64,000 bases of DNA from a bacterium (lineage in GTDB: Bacteria > Planctomycetota > Planctomycetia > Kolteriales > Kolteriaceae), in contig JAIELF010000007.1 in the NCBI GenBank assembly GCA_019753235.1, forward strand, positions 1 to 64,000. The letters are read 5' to 3'. Shown in pieces: positions 27,739 through 37,200 of this stretch. Made by a program: the position numbers and the translations under genes. The notes below the pieces were generated by a model. That model ran no database searches and was not told the DNA's origin. It saw only the letters and a program-made list of their open reading frames with translations. Each line of letters opens with the position of its first letter. Position 1 is the first letter of the stretch.

Positions 27739-27857
27739 TGCTCTCTCAATTCTTATTTGGCCAGCCTCACGACGCCCATCGAGCGACTCAATCCCCGTCG
27801 AACACGTTTAGGACCCCATAGATTGCTCGAAGACTCTTTGAGTGAGGGAACTCCATC

Positions 27858-28352
27858 ATGCGCGACCAGCGATTGCCGATCATTTTGTTGCCGAAGGAGG
27901 GAACGCTTCTTGATGCGGGGGGCGATCGGTATCGAATCTTAGCGACACAAGCGACCACGGACGGAACCTACGGTCTGTGGGAAGCGAACGTCCCTCCCGG
28001 CGGCGGGCCTCCTCCTCATCGACATTCCCGAGAAGAGGAAGGCTTCTACATCATCGCCGGCGAAGTTGCGGTCTATGTGGATGGACGCCGTGTCCTCGCT
28101 CAGCCAGGAAGTTTCATCAACATGCCTAAAGGGACGGCACATTGGTTTCGCAATGAAAGCGACCAACCCGCCAAGATGCTGGTCTTGGTGTCGCCTGGTG
28201 GGATGGAAGGTTTATTCGAAAAGACGGGACAGCTCGTCACGAGTATCGACGAACCGATCCCGCCCATCACCGATCGCGAGAAGGGACTTATTGCTCGGCA
28301 CGCTCCGGAGTTCGGCATCGAGCTGATCCATCCTCCGAATCACGGAGAATGA
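27858..28352 (+). CDS. Cupin domain protein
   Basis: A 164-residue single-domain cupin. Motif 1 is seen in 'GGGPPPHRHSREEEGFYIIAG' pieces (HxH...E metal ligands, around residues 53-66) and motif 2 in 'GSFINMPKGTAHWFRN' (His about residue 94). The beta-barrel therefore carries a full metal-binding set. Substrate unknown; related proteins are quercetin-dioxygenase-like or small metabolic isomerases. No signal peptide. It ends 26 bases before a convergent gene. Confidence 0.83.
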   Translation: MRDQRLPIILLPKEGTLLDAGGDRYRILATQATTDGTYGLWEANVPPGGGPPPHRHSREEEGFYIIAGEVAVYVDGRRVLAQPGSFINMPKGTAHWFRNESDQPAKMLVLVSPGGMEGLFEKTGQLVTSIDEPIPPITDREKGLIARHAPEFGIELIHPPNHGE

Positions 28353-28378
28353 ACCGTCTGCCGAGAGCATCGATCGCG

Positions 28379-29707
28379 TTACTTGGCACCGGTGGTTTGT
28401 TTGCTGGCCGTTTTCCCAGCGAAATCTAGGCTCTGAACAACGACCAAATCGTTGTCCCCCAGATCTGCTTCGTGATCAGGCTCGGTCAGGAACGAAAACA
28501 GCAGTTGCCGACCGGACGAATCCCGCGCGATGTAGTGACGTTGCACGAGTTGCACGTTCCCCTTGGTTCCTTTGGCCCGCACCACACGAACCTGGAATGG
28601 TCCATCGGATTGCAGGTCTTCGCTCCGGACGATTTCGTCGATTTTGATGTCGCCCGCTTGAATGATCATCGTTTGCAATTGCTCGGCCGTCAGGTCCGCA
28701 ATGTTTTTGTTCTCGGCAAGCACGGTGATGTTGAGCTGCGAAACCATCTCTCGGCCCACGAGTCGCCTGAGAATCGCGCGGTCGTTTTCCATCAGCGTGA
28801 CATGCCAGCGCCGATCATGCAGAAAACGAAAACGCTTCTTCGGATCTTCGAAACTCAACAGCAGCTCGGCATCACCTGCCTTGGCATGGAACTTGGCGAT
28901 CGCGTTGTCGGCTAGGTTCGGCGATTCGCCCGCGGATCGCTCGATCTCGATCGTCGCTTCGTAAGCACCGGCCGGGCTGACGGGGCTGGGGGCTCGCGAA
29001 TCGATTTGCTTCCATTGAACCTTCGTGATGAGTTGTTCTTCGCGATCGAACGTCAGCGTTGCTTCCACATTCGACTTCACTTCAGAACCGAATGCCAAGC
29101 CATGAATTTTGCCGTTAACGCCGATGATTGCTTGTTCCTCGGTCAGTTCCTTCAGCGTGCACTCGATGGTCGAGGTGACGAATTCTTCGAGATCACAAGC
29201 CCGCATCTGTGCCTTTTGAGTTGGCTCCCATTTATCCCCCTTTTTGACCTCCTTCTTCGGAAGGAAGGCAGGAAGCTGGGTCGTATCGAGAACATCCTGA
29301 ATTAGCTCGGCTTCGTCCGAAGAAAAAGGACCCGACGGACTCCAAAGTTCGAGCCCGGTGTCGGTCGAATGCCCCAGTGCCAAACGCATGTCGGAACGGA
29401 TTTGTCGAGGGTCTTCGGTTTGACCGAGCACGAATTTGGCGCGGGCATCTTCGTAGAACCGGGCAACCTCGCTGGCCGTGCCATCGGTATCGACAGAAAG
29501 AACTCGCTCGGGATAGACGAGCAGCGCTTGTCCCGCGACGTTGAGATCCTTTTTGTCGACCTGAATCGTGCCGCGAAGAACCAGATGGAGCTTCGTTTTA
29601 ACCTGCGAGCCAGCGTGGACCGGTTCTTCAAGCTTGACGGCTTCGCCGTCGGCAAGCACGGCGGGAACGATAGCACAGAAAACGACCCCGAACAGATTGC
29701 GTGACAC
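28379..29707 (-). CDS. Exported hypothetical protein
   Basis: A 442-residue protein I cannot place in a named family. It has a signal peptide (SRNLFGVVFCAIVPAVLADG) when started at the GTG at 29707, which follows AAGGAG at eight bases; a longer frame to 29767 would bury it. The mature part is beta-rich and Glu/Lys/Asp-rich (KTKLHLVLRGTIQVDKKDL, 'EATIEIERSAGESPNL'), with a C-terminal part around 'ARDSSGRQLLFSFLTEPDHE' that may be a ligand- or lipid-binding fold. Similar large secreted unknowns are common in Planctomycetota. Confidence 0.72.
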   Translation of the reverse strand: MSRNLFGVVFCAIVPAVLADGEAVKLEEPVHAGSQVKTKLHLVLRGTIQVDKKDLNVAGQALLVYPERVLSVDTDGTASEVARFYEDARAKFVLGQTEDPRQIRSDMRLALGHSTDTGLELWSPSGPFSSDEAELIQDVLDTTQLPAFLPKKEVKKGDKWEPTQKAQMRACDLEEFVTSTIECTLKELTEEQAIIGVNGKIHGLAFGSEVKSNVEATLTFDREEQLITKVQWKQIDSRAPSPVSPAGAYEATIEIERSAGESPNLADNAIAKFHAKAGDAELLLSFEDPKKRFRFLHDRRWHVTLMENDRAILRRLVGREMVSQLNITVLAENKNIADLTAEQLQTMIIQAGDIKIDEIVRSEDLQSDGPFQVRVVRAKGTKGNVQLVQRHYIARDSSGRQLLFSFLTEPDHEADLGDNDLVVVQSLDFAGKTASKQTTGAK

Positions 29708-29822
29708 TCGCCCGACTCCTTGCCCTGGTGTAGGTCTTTGCGAAAAGGACCGATGGACCAACATCACATCACGATCCTACCGAACCGCAACGCCTGTCGA
29801 CCCATTCGTTAGTAAATCGGAC

Positions 29823-29834
29823 ACACAATTGTGT
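29823..29834. promoter_or_regulatory. Perfect 12-bp palindrome in divergent promoter region
   Basis: ACACAATTGTGT lies in the 367-base gap between the divergent exported protein (minus) and the DUF1080 gene (plus). It resembles a dimeric repressor site and is reminiscent of, but shorter than, the NrdR box. No other structure was seen in the gap. Confidence 0.4.
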
Positions 29835-30074
29835 CAATCGAGCCCCGGCAGCGGTCGTTGCCTAGGTGAATCTGAACAAAAGTGAGTCTTTACCGAGTTC
29901 TCGGCTCCTTCTGCGTTCCGGTACTGGCATGAGGGTGGGCGTTGCTTTAACATCTGGCCTGGGGAAGGCGCTCCTAAGTTGAGTGCCAAGGAAGACATAG
30001 GCATCCATCGGAAGGGCCTGATGCCGACGACGGCAATCAAGGTCGACCTACCGATCGAGCGGGAGTATTGGAAC

Positions 30075-31103
30075 ATGCTGCGACTGGTGAGGGTGGCGGC
30101 CCTCTTGACCTTCGGGGTGATGATCGCTGACGTGCGAGCAGGCTCAGAAGATCTCGACAAGATCGATCCCGTTATGGGCTACTGGGAGGGAGAATGGAAC
30201 GACGAGATGTCAGGGGCTCAAGGCTTCTGCTCGGCCCGGATCGTCGGCCAAGCCAAGCTGAGCTTTCGATGTCTCTTCGAAGCCGAAGTCGATGGGGCGG
30301 CGGCGGAGTTCGAGTTTCCTCTCAAGGCCGAGAGTGCCGAGAACCTCGAATTTGTGGGCAAGATCGACCTGGGCGATGAACGGGGAGGCGAAGCCGACTA
30401 CAAGTACACGGTAAAGGAAGGCAAGCTCACGGGCACCGTCTCAAACGATTCGGTAAAGGTCGCCATCACGATGGAGCGAGTTTACCGCAAGCCTCCGACC
30501 CTTGGCGCGAAAGCTCCCGAAGGGGCGAAGGTGATCTTCGACGGGACAAGTCTCGACAACTTCACCAAGACGGACGGTAAGCCCGCCAAATGGCGATTGG
30601 TCGAAGGAGGGGCGATGCAAGTTGCTCCTGGTGGCGGGAACATCGTCTCGAAAGATAAGTTCCTCGATCAGGCGATTCACATCGAGTTCCGAACGCCTTA
30701 CATGCCCGGCATGCGTGGTCAGGCCCGCGGGAACAGCGGAGTTTATGTCGGAGGCAATTTCGAAGTTCAAGTGCTCGATAGTTTTGGCGAGCCCGCTCGC
30801 GATAACGAAGCTGGTGGCGTTTACAAGATCGCCGTTCCCAAGGAAAACGCTGCATTACCGCCAGGCGAATGGCAAGCATACGACATCACGTATAAGGCCC
30901 CGAAGACCGATAGCTCGGGCAAGATCACGACGCCGGGCGAAATGACGGTAGTCTACAATGGCAAAACCATTCATGATAAGATCGCGGTCAACGCCATCAC
31001 ACAAGGTGGAGCTGGCGGCGACATGGGCAAGCCTGGGCCATTGTTGTTGCAAGATCATGGCAACCCGGTCGAGTTCCGCAACATTTGGATCAAGCCTCTT
31101 TAA
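30075..31103 (+). CDS. Exported DUF1080 (3-keto-disaccharide hydrolase-like) protein with N-terminal beta domain
   Basis: A 342-residue protein with a signal peptide (MLRLVRVAALLTFGVMIADVRA). Residues 25-140 are a beta-rich domain (MGYWEGEWNDEMSG ... KEGKLTGTVSNDSVKVAITM) resembling lipocalin-like 'exported THAP/START' accessory folds, not a known enzyme. From about 145 it is a DUF1080 domain: KVIFDGTSLDNFTKTDGKPA, 'FRTPYMPGMRGQARGNSGVY', 'GNFEVQVLDSFG', 'LPPGEWQAYDITYKAP' and a final 'PVEFRNIWIKPL'. DUF1080 includes 3-keto-disaccharide hydrolases and is expanded in Planctomycetota; substrate here unknown. A strong terminator follows. Confidence 0.86.
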   Translation: MLRLVRVAALLTFGVMIADVRAGSEDLDKIDPVMGYWEGEWNDEMSGAQGFCSARIVGQAKLSFRCLFEAEVDGAAAEFEFPLKAESAENLEFVGKIDLGDERGGEADYKYTVKEGKLTGTVSNDSVKVAITMERVYRKPPTLGAKAPEGAKVIFDGTSLDNFTKTDGKPAKWRLVEGGAMQVAPGGGNIVSKDKFLDQAIHIEFRTPYMPGMRGQARGNSGVYVGGNFEVQVLDSFGEPARDNEAGGVYKIAVPKENAALPPGEWQAYDITYKAPKTDSSGKITTPGEMTVVYNGKTIHDKIAVNAITQGGAGGDMGKPGPLLLQDHGNPVEFRNIWIKPL

Positions 31104-31149
31104 CGAGGTCGATACTAGCCTCGATCGAGTGGTCGATCGTCAACACGAT

Positions 31150-31177
31150 GGGGGATGGGGATCAATACCCATCCCCC
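31150..31177. terminator. Strong bidirectional terminator
   Basis: GGGGGATGGG (31150-31159) and CCCATCCCCC (31168-31177) form a perfect 10-bp stem with an 8-base loop, followed by GTTTCAATTCTT, between the DUF1080 gene and the convergent small gene. Confidence 0.75.
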
Positions 31178-31194
31178 GTTTCAATTCTTGGACG

Positions 31195-31518
31195 TTACCA
31201 ACCAATTGCCATGTTTGATTCGATGGCCTTGCGAGCTCCGTCCAAATCCGTCCCGGTCTCCTGCATGTAGAGTCTGATCGCATGCAGCTTGTCACCCGAA
31301 GATCGCGCGAGGCATTCCCTTGCCGTCGTGCAGGGATCCACCGATCCCTCGATCCCGAGCATCCGCTTCGAAATCACCCACGCGTCGCGCGGGCGAGAGG
31401 TCACGCGAAGAATCGCTTCCCCGCTGTAGTTGTCTTCACAGAATTGCCGGGCGTTTTCTTTATCGTTCGCCCAAACGATCATGATGTGACCTTCCGTCTC
31501 TACCTCGAACAAAGCCAT
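31195..31518 (-). CDS. Small hypothetical protein with L7/L12-like C-terminal segment
   Basis: A 107-residue protein beginning at an ATG with GGAGGG nine bases upstream; the longer open frame to 31680 is Arg/Ser-rich and unlikely. The C-terminus (KLHAIRLYMQETGTDLDGAR, residues about 78-97) resembles the I-K..R..TG..L.EAK..VE helix pair of the ribosomal protein L7/L12 C-terminal domain. The N-terminal half is an alpha/beta segment (FEVETEGHIMIVWANDKENA). No known family is assigned; it may be a small stand-alone version of that fold. Confidence 0.65.
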   Translation of the reverse strand: MALFEVETEGHIMIVWANDKENARQFCEDNYSGEAILRVTSRPRDAWVISKRMLGIEGSVDPCTTARECLARSSGDKLHAIRLYMQETGTDLDGARKAIESNMAIGW

Positions 31519-31809
31519 GGCTGGCATCCCTCCAAACATCGGACCACGAGCCACGCGGCACGGAGCACAGCGCTTCGAATGTCGCTTTCCCGAGGCTATC
31601 GAGTCCGACCGGGGCTTCGCAATGGGATGACTCGATAAAGAACAAGAATCGCCAAGAAAGTCTGCCTGCTCTTCCGACAAGGACGATCATGCCGATCCGT
31701 CGGCTGGCCGCAGGCGGTATGATGGCTTTAAGTGGTCTCGGCCGAGGCTGACGGACGCTCGGTGCGGGATCCTGGAAGTCGAAAAGGATTCTCCTTTCAA
31801 GGAGCGAGC

Positions 31810-33090
31810 ATGCCAAGCCGTTGGGTCTTGTGCTGCGGGATGGGTTTTCTTTTGCCGATCAGCATGGCTGATCTCCCGCCGGGCGAACCGAACCCGGAGG
31901 TGAAGAAGTTCATTCGACAATTGGATGCTGCCGACCCGAACGATCGAGACAAAGCCGAGCAGGCGATTTTGTCGCGCGGCTCCGATGTCTTGGATCAGCT
32001 CCCCCGGGCGGACGATCCCTCTCTCTCTGCCGAGCAAAAACTACGCCTTGGTCGACTTCTTCCGACGCTGATGGAACAGCGCGCAAAGAAATCGTTGGAG
32101 GCCAGCCGAGTCATCTGGGGCGAGACATCGCTCCCTCTGCAAAAGGTCATCGAAAGGATCCAAACCGAGACCGGGAATCGACTCATTGATTTGCGTGAAA
32201 GCCTTGAACAGGGCTCCGCCGACGTCCGCCTGGATCCACTTCGCAAAGAAACGACGTTCTGGGAATTCTTGCAATTGCTCGAGAAACAGTCGGGATTGAT
32301 CACGTTTCCGAATCAGGAGGGGCCCGCCATCGGCCTGGCCGAGGGGGCCAAATTCGTGGGGCCCGAAGTCCTTGCCGGCCCGCTTCGCCTACGGGTCAAC
32401 CGCGTTATCTGTCGGAGGGAGTTTATCGGCGAAGGGACTCTCCCCGAGCTTTTCTTCGATATCTCGATCGACATCGAGCCTCGGCTTCGCCCGCTCCAAT
32501 TTCAGATCGCCGCCGACGATTTGACCGTCACGGATGAAGCGGGCAACAACGTCCCGTCGCGCGGGCCGGACCGGCAATACTTGACGCTCGACGAGGGGGC
32601 GACCTCGCTGGCTGTTCCGCTTCGCTTTGAGGCGCCGGCTCGCTCGGTCCGAAAAATTTCTCGCGTTGCCGGCACCATTGAATTGGCGATCGCGGCCGAA
32701 TCCATGTCGTTCGTCTTTTCCGAAATCACACAAGCAAAGAACGTCGAGCAACGGCGCTCGAACCAACAAGTCATCCTCGATCGCGTCGACACCGAGCAGC
32801 CTGGCCTTTGGGGGGTCCATCTCATCGTGAGCCGAGACGACATCGACCCCGAAAGCTACCTGCAAACAGAACTCAGAAATGAGGCTTTCCTGGTGTCAGC
32901 CCAGGGAGGAAAAACGCCGGCCGAGGGGGGAATGAACACGCAGGATCTGGGGGATGGGCGAACCGAGTGCGAATTCATTTTTGTCGACTTGCCCGGCAAG
33001 ATCGAGGACTACAAACTCGAAGTGACCGTTCCCGGCCGGATCGTCCGGGGTGCCATTCCATTCTCGTTTGGAGAGATCGAACTCCCTTAG
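31810..33090 (+). CDS. Exported hypothetical protein
   Basis: A 426-residue protein, signal peptide MPSRWVLCCGMGFLLPISMA, start supported by AAGGAG. After the signal is a HEAT-like helical segment typical of planctomycete secreted proteins (VKKFIRQLDAADPNDRDKAE, residues 32-51), a 'PLQKVIERIQTETGNRLIDL' segment that resembles secretin/STN-like short domains (about 105-125), and a long beta-rich remainder. Function unknown. It runs away from the small L7/L12-like gene; no partner gene is evident. Confidence 0.75.
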   Translation: MPSRWVLCCGMGFLLPISMADLPPGEPNPEVKKFIRQLDAADPNDRDKAEQAILSRGSDVLDQLPRADDPSLSAEQKLRLGRLLPTLMEQRAKKSLEASRVIWGETSLPLQKVIERIQTETGNRLIDLRESLEQGSADVRLDPLRKETTFWEFLQLLEKQSGLITFPNQEGPAIGLAEGAKFVGPEVLAGPLRLRVNRVICRREFIGEGTLPELFFDISIDIEPRLRPLQFQIAADDLTVTDEAGNNVPSRGPDRQYLTLDEGATSLAVPLRFEAPARSVRKISRVAGTIELAIAAESMSFVFSEITQAKNVEQRRSNQQVILDRVDTEQPGLWGVHLIVSRDDIDPESYLQTELRNEAFLVSAQGGKTPAEGGMNTQDLGDGRTECEFIFVDLPGKIEDYKLEVTVPGRIVRGAIPFSFGEIELP

Positions 33091-33406
33091 TTATCGAGCG
33101 AGGATGACCTCTCGCCGGGCGTCGGCGAGTTTGTGACGGTGGTGTGTCACCGAGGCGAGTGTCTCCCTTCCGACCTCAAATTCTCCACCAGAAATCAGTT
33201 CCGCCTCGCTGTGCCGAATTCTGCCGGCAGAGCAAACACTTTTTTCACAACGAGAGTCGGTTTCTACAACCTAAAGCATTTGACTTCATAGATTTAGAGA
33301 TGTCATCGAACCTGCACTTGTTCTTCATCCCGTTGACACAGAGTTGTGGAAAAGAAGCCTAACCTGCGAAACAGAAGGGGCTTGTGAAGATCTTGAGAAA
33401 GAAACG

Positions 33407-33434
33407 TTGACACCCCATATATTGTGGCTAGGAT
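33407..33434 (+). promoter_or_regulatory. dcd promoter: TTGACA-16 bp-TAGGAT
   Basis: A consensus -35 TTGACA (33407-33412) and a 4/6 -10 TAGGAT (33429-33434) separated by 16 bases, 100 bases before the dcd start. The spacer is filled by the NrdR-box candidate. Confidence 0.55.
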
Positions 33435-33458
33435 TCCTCTGGCCCCAACAAAATGTAG
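33412..33458 (+). promoter_or_regulatory. Tandem NrdR-box candidates
   Basis: Box 1 (33412-33427) is ACCCCATATATTGTGG, 13 of 16 to the palindrome ACACAATATATTGTGT typical of NrdR sites. Box 2 (33443-33458) is CCCCAACAAAATGTAG, weaker (9 of 16), placed 31 bp from box 1, about three helical turns, which is the known pairing distance for NrdR. Box 1 lies between -35 and -10 and box 2 at the predicted transcript start, a layout fit for repression. Confidence 0.6.
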
Positions 33459-33533
33459 TAAAGTATTCAGGTGTTCATGCGTTCTGGCCGATACCAGGGA
33501 AGGCGGAATCGAGCATCCGGGAGAATGGGAAAA

Positions 33534-34091
33534 ATGGGTGTTTTGAGTGATCGCGACATTGTGGACGAGGTCAAGATCGAGCCGTTTGAAAAGGGAGTTC
33601 ATCGGCCAGGCAAAATCTCCTACGGGGTCAGCTCTTACGGGTATGACGTCCGGGTTGGTCGAGAGTTCAAGATCTTCACAAATGTACACAACGTGGTGGT
33701 CGATCCGAAAAACTTCTCCGCGAGCTCGTTTGTGGATCACGTCGGGGATGAGTGCATCATTCCGCCGAACAGCTTCGCCCTGGCCGAGACCATGGAGTAT
33801 TTCGAGATCCCTCGGGATGTGTTGGCGATCTGTGTGGGCAAGTCGACGTATGCCCGCTGTGGGATCATTGTGAATGTCACTCCGCTCGAGCCCGAATGGC
33901 GAGGCCGGGTGACGCTGGAGATATCGAACACCACGCCGTTGCCGGCGAAGATCTACTCGAACGAGGGGATCGCTCAGCTGATCTTCCTGCGAGGCGAGTC
34001 GGTCTGTGAAGTGAGTTATGCGGACAAACGAGGCAAGTACCAGGATCAGCGGGGGATTACGCTCCCGAAGGTCGTGGCGGCTTCTTCGTAG
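33534..34091 (+). CDS. dcd: dCTP deaminase
   Basis: Dcd converts dCTP to dUTP on the dTMP route. The 185-residue trimeric-type enzyme has [15 protein letters not shown] near the N-terminus, [36 protein letters not shown] and '[19 protein letters not shown]' with the catalytic Glu, then [11 protein letters not shown]. Start ATG 33534 is chosen: ATG 33525 sits too close to GGGAG. It is followed 118 bases later by nrdJ on the same strand, so a common dNTP-supply transcript is plausible, driven by the promoter with NrdR boxes. Confidence 0.93.
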   Translation: MGVLSDRDIVDEVKIEPFEKGVHRPGKISYGVSSYGYDVRVGREFKIFTNVHNVVVDPKNFSASSFVDHVGDECIIPPNSFALAETMEYFEIPRDVLAICVGKSTYARCGIIVNVTPLEPEWRGRVTLEISNTTPLPAKIYSNEGIAQLIFLRGESVCEVSYADKRGKYQDQRGITLPKVVAASS

Positions 34092-34209
34092 TTCGTGTTT
34101 GAGTCCTTTCGAAACTGAACGAGGCCGATTGGACGGAGTTCCTCAGGAAGAGGCTCGCCGATCGGTCCCCTAATCATGATGGCACCATTCCAGGAAGGAA
34201 CCTTCTCCG

Positions 34210-37200
34210 ATGAAGATTGCGCGCCGATATACGACCGCCGGCCGGGATCCTTATGCCAATGTCCGTTTTGAGCCTCGTACGAGCCGAATCAACAATCCCG
34301 ATGGCTCGGTGGTTTTCGAGGCGAAGGATATTCTCATCCCCGCGGGATGGACACAAGTCGCCACTGACATTCTCGCACAGAAGTATTTCCGCAAGGCGGG
34401 TGTTCCGCTGGATACCGTCGCCGTCGATGAGCCGTCCATGCCGAGTTGGCTCTGTCGTCATGTAGCCAAGGACGGTTGCGAGCTAGGAGGCGAAACGGAT
34501 AGCCGACAGGTGTTCCATCGCCTGGCGGGTTGCTGGACCTACTGGGGTTTTAAGCATCATTATTTTGATACCGAGGCAGACGCTCGCACGTTCTATGACG
34601 AGCTCTGTTACATGTTGGCGATGCAGATGGCGGCGCCCAACAGCCCGCAATGGTTCAATACCGGGCTTCACTGGGCCTACGGCATTGATGGGCACGGACA
34701 GGGTCACTACTACGTCGATCCCGCCACGCACGAGATGGTTCGTTCGACGACGGCGTATGAACATCCGCAGCCGCACGCTTGCTTCATCCAAAGCGTCAGC
34801 GACGATCTCGTCAACGAAGGCGGGATCATGGATCTGTGGGTTCGCGAAGCCCGTATCTTCAAGTATGGCTCGGGAACCGGCTCGAACTTCTCGCGAATTC
34901 GCGGCGAAGGGGAACCTCTCTCCGGTGGCGGGAAAAGCTCGGGCTTGATGAGCTTTTTGAAGATCGGAGACCGGGCGGCTGGAGCGATCAAGTCGGGCGG
35001 GACGACCCGCCGGGCGGCCAAAATGGTCACGCTCGAGGTCGATCATCCGGATATCGAAGAATACGTCAATTGGAAGGTCGCCGAGGAACGGAAGGTCGCC
35101 GCCCTCGTGGCAGGTTCGAAGTCTTGCAAAAAGCATCTCAATCGCATTTTGTCGGCCGCTTGGCAGACGAACGACCCGGCCATTCGCTTTGAACCCTCGA
35201 AGAACACCTCGCTCAAACGCGCGATCATGGATGCTCGCCAAGCAGAGATTCCCAGCAACTACATCGAACGAACTCTCCAGCTCGGCAAGCAAGGCGCGCG
35301 AGAGATCATCTTCGAAGAGTACGACACGGACTGGAACTCGAAGGCGTACGCGACCGTTTCGGGTCAGAACTCCAACAACTCCATTCGGATCCCCAATCGG
35401 TTCATGACAGCGGTTTCGCAGAAATCTCCTTGGCCTCTCTATTGGCGAACCGAACTCGAACAGGCCGAGAAAGAGAATCGCGAGCCCAAGCCTCTCAAGG
35501 TCCTGGCATCGGAAGATCTTTGGGACGATATCGCCAATGCCGCCTGGGCCTGTGCTGATCCCGGCTTGCAGTTTCATGACACGATCAACGAATGGCACAC
35601 CTGCTCCAACGATGAGCCGATCCTCGCATCGAATCCCTGCAGCGAGTACATGTTCATCGACGATACGGCATGCAATCTCGCGTCGCTAAACTTGGTTCGG
35701 TTCTTCGACAACGAGTCGAAGCGATTCGATGTTCTCTCCTATCGTCATGCCGTTCGTATTTGGACGATGGTGCTCGAGATCTCGGTCACGATGGCGCAGT
35801 TCCCGAGCAAAGCGATCGCGCAAAAGTCTTACGACTACCGCACGCTCGGCTTGGGCTACGCGAATCTCGGCACGCTGTTGATGGTTAATGGCATCCCGTA
35901 TGATTCGCCGGAAGCTCTTGCTTGGTGCGGGTCGCTGACTTGCATCATGCACATGGGGGCGTACGCCACCAGTGCCGAGATGGCCAAGCAGCTTGGTCCC
36001 TTTTCCCGCTTCGATGACAATCGGGATGCGATGTTGCGTGTGATTCGCAATCACCGCCGAGCCGCTTACGCGGTGGCGTCGTCGGAATACGAACAACTGA
36101 CGGTTGCCCCCGTGCCGATCGATAGGAACGCTTGTCCCGATTATCTCCTTCATGCAGCCCGCGAAGATGCCGACCGTGCGGTGGAATGGGGCGAGAAGTA
36201 CGGCTACCGCAATGCTCAGGTGACGGTCCTCGCGCCGACTGGGACGATTGGCCTGGTGATGGATTGCGACACGACCGGCATCGAGCCTGACTTCGCCTTG
36301 GTGAAGTTCAAGAAGCTCGCGGGGGGCGGTTACTTCAAGATCATCAACCAGAGTATTCCGCCGGCTCTGGAGAATCTCGGCTACACGCCGGAACAGGTCG
36401 AGGAGATTGTTCGGTACTCGAAGGGGTCGGGCTCGTTGGTCGGTTGCCCGCATCTTCATCCCGAGGCACTGCGAGCCAAGGGCTTCACCGACGAGGTGCT
36501 TTCGCGGATTGAAGCATCACTTCCCTCGGCATTCGAGCTTCATTTCGCGTTCAATGCCTTTGTGGTGGGCCGCGAATTCTGCATGGAAAAGTTGGGCATT
36601 TCGGAATCGAAGCTGCTCGATCCGACATTCGACCTTCTGCGGGCGCTCGGTTTTTCTTCCGAACAGATTGCCCAGGCCAGCGATTATGTCTGTGGCACGA
36701 TGACGGTCGAAGGGGCTCCGCATTTGAAGGAGGAGCACTACGCAGTCTTTGATTGTGCCAATCGGTGTGGCAAGAAGGGTACCCGGTTTCTTTCGACGAT
36801 GTCGCACTTGCACATGATGGGGGCCGCCCAGCCGTTCATCAGCGGCGCCATCAGCAAGACGATCAACATGCCGCACGAAGCGACGATTGAAGATGTCAAG
36901 GAAGCGTATGAGGAGTCCTGGCGATTAATGATCAAAGCCATCGCGATCTACCGCGATGGATCGAAGCTTAGCCAACCTCTAAGCTCTGCCAGCGACCTTT
37001 CGGACGAAGAGGAAGCGTCCGAGGAGAAGGCGATTCCGCAGACCGCCGTGCAGGTGGCCGAGCGTATTGTTCACCGTTACATCGCGCGTCGGCGTCGGCT
37101 TCCCGACCGTCGATCGGGCTACACACAGAAGGCTCGGCTCGGTGGACATAAGATCTACGTCCGGACCGGCGAGTATGACGACGGTTCGTTAGGAGAGATC

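Larger units (their letters stand above)
33091..33533. other. Intergenic region carrying the dcd promoter
   Basis: About 440 bases, AT-richer than average. The left part has small inverted repeats (GCGAG/CTCGC and CGCCG/CGGCG at about 33097-33130) that may terminate the upstream gene. A second TTGACACAGAG-TTGTGG near 33333-33349 resembles the promoter/box at 33407-33427 but with a shorter spacer. No coding frame is convincing. Confidence 0.5.

Noticed and set aside
34092..34209. Possible B12 riboswitch ahead of nrdJ
   Set aside because: The gap is only 118 bases, too short for a cobalamin riboswitch, and no B12-box-like sequence is seen.
34483..35598. Minus-strand 371-codon frame opposite nrdJ
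   Set aside because: Antisense to the catalytic core of nrdJ; composition typical of a shadow frame.
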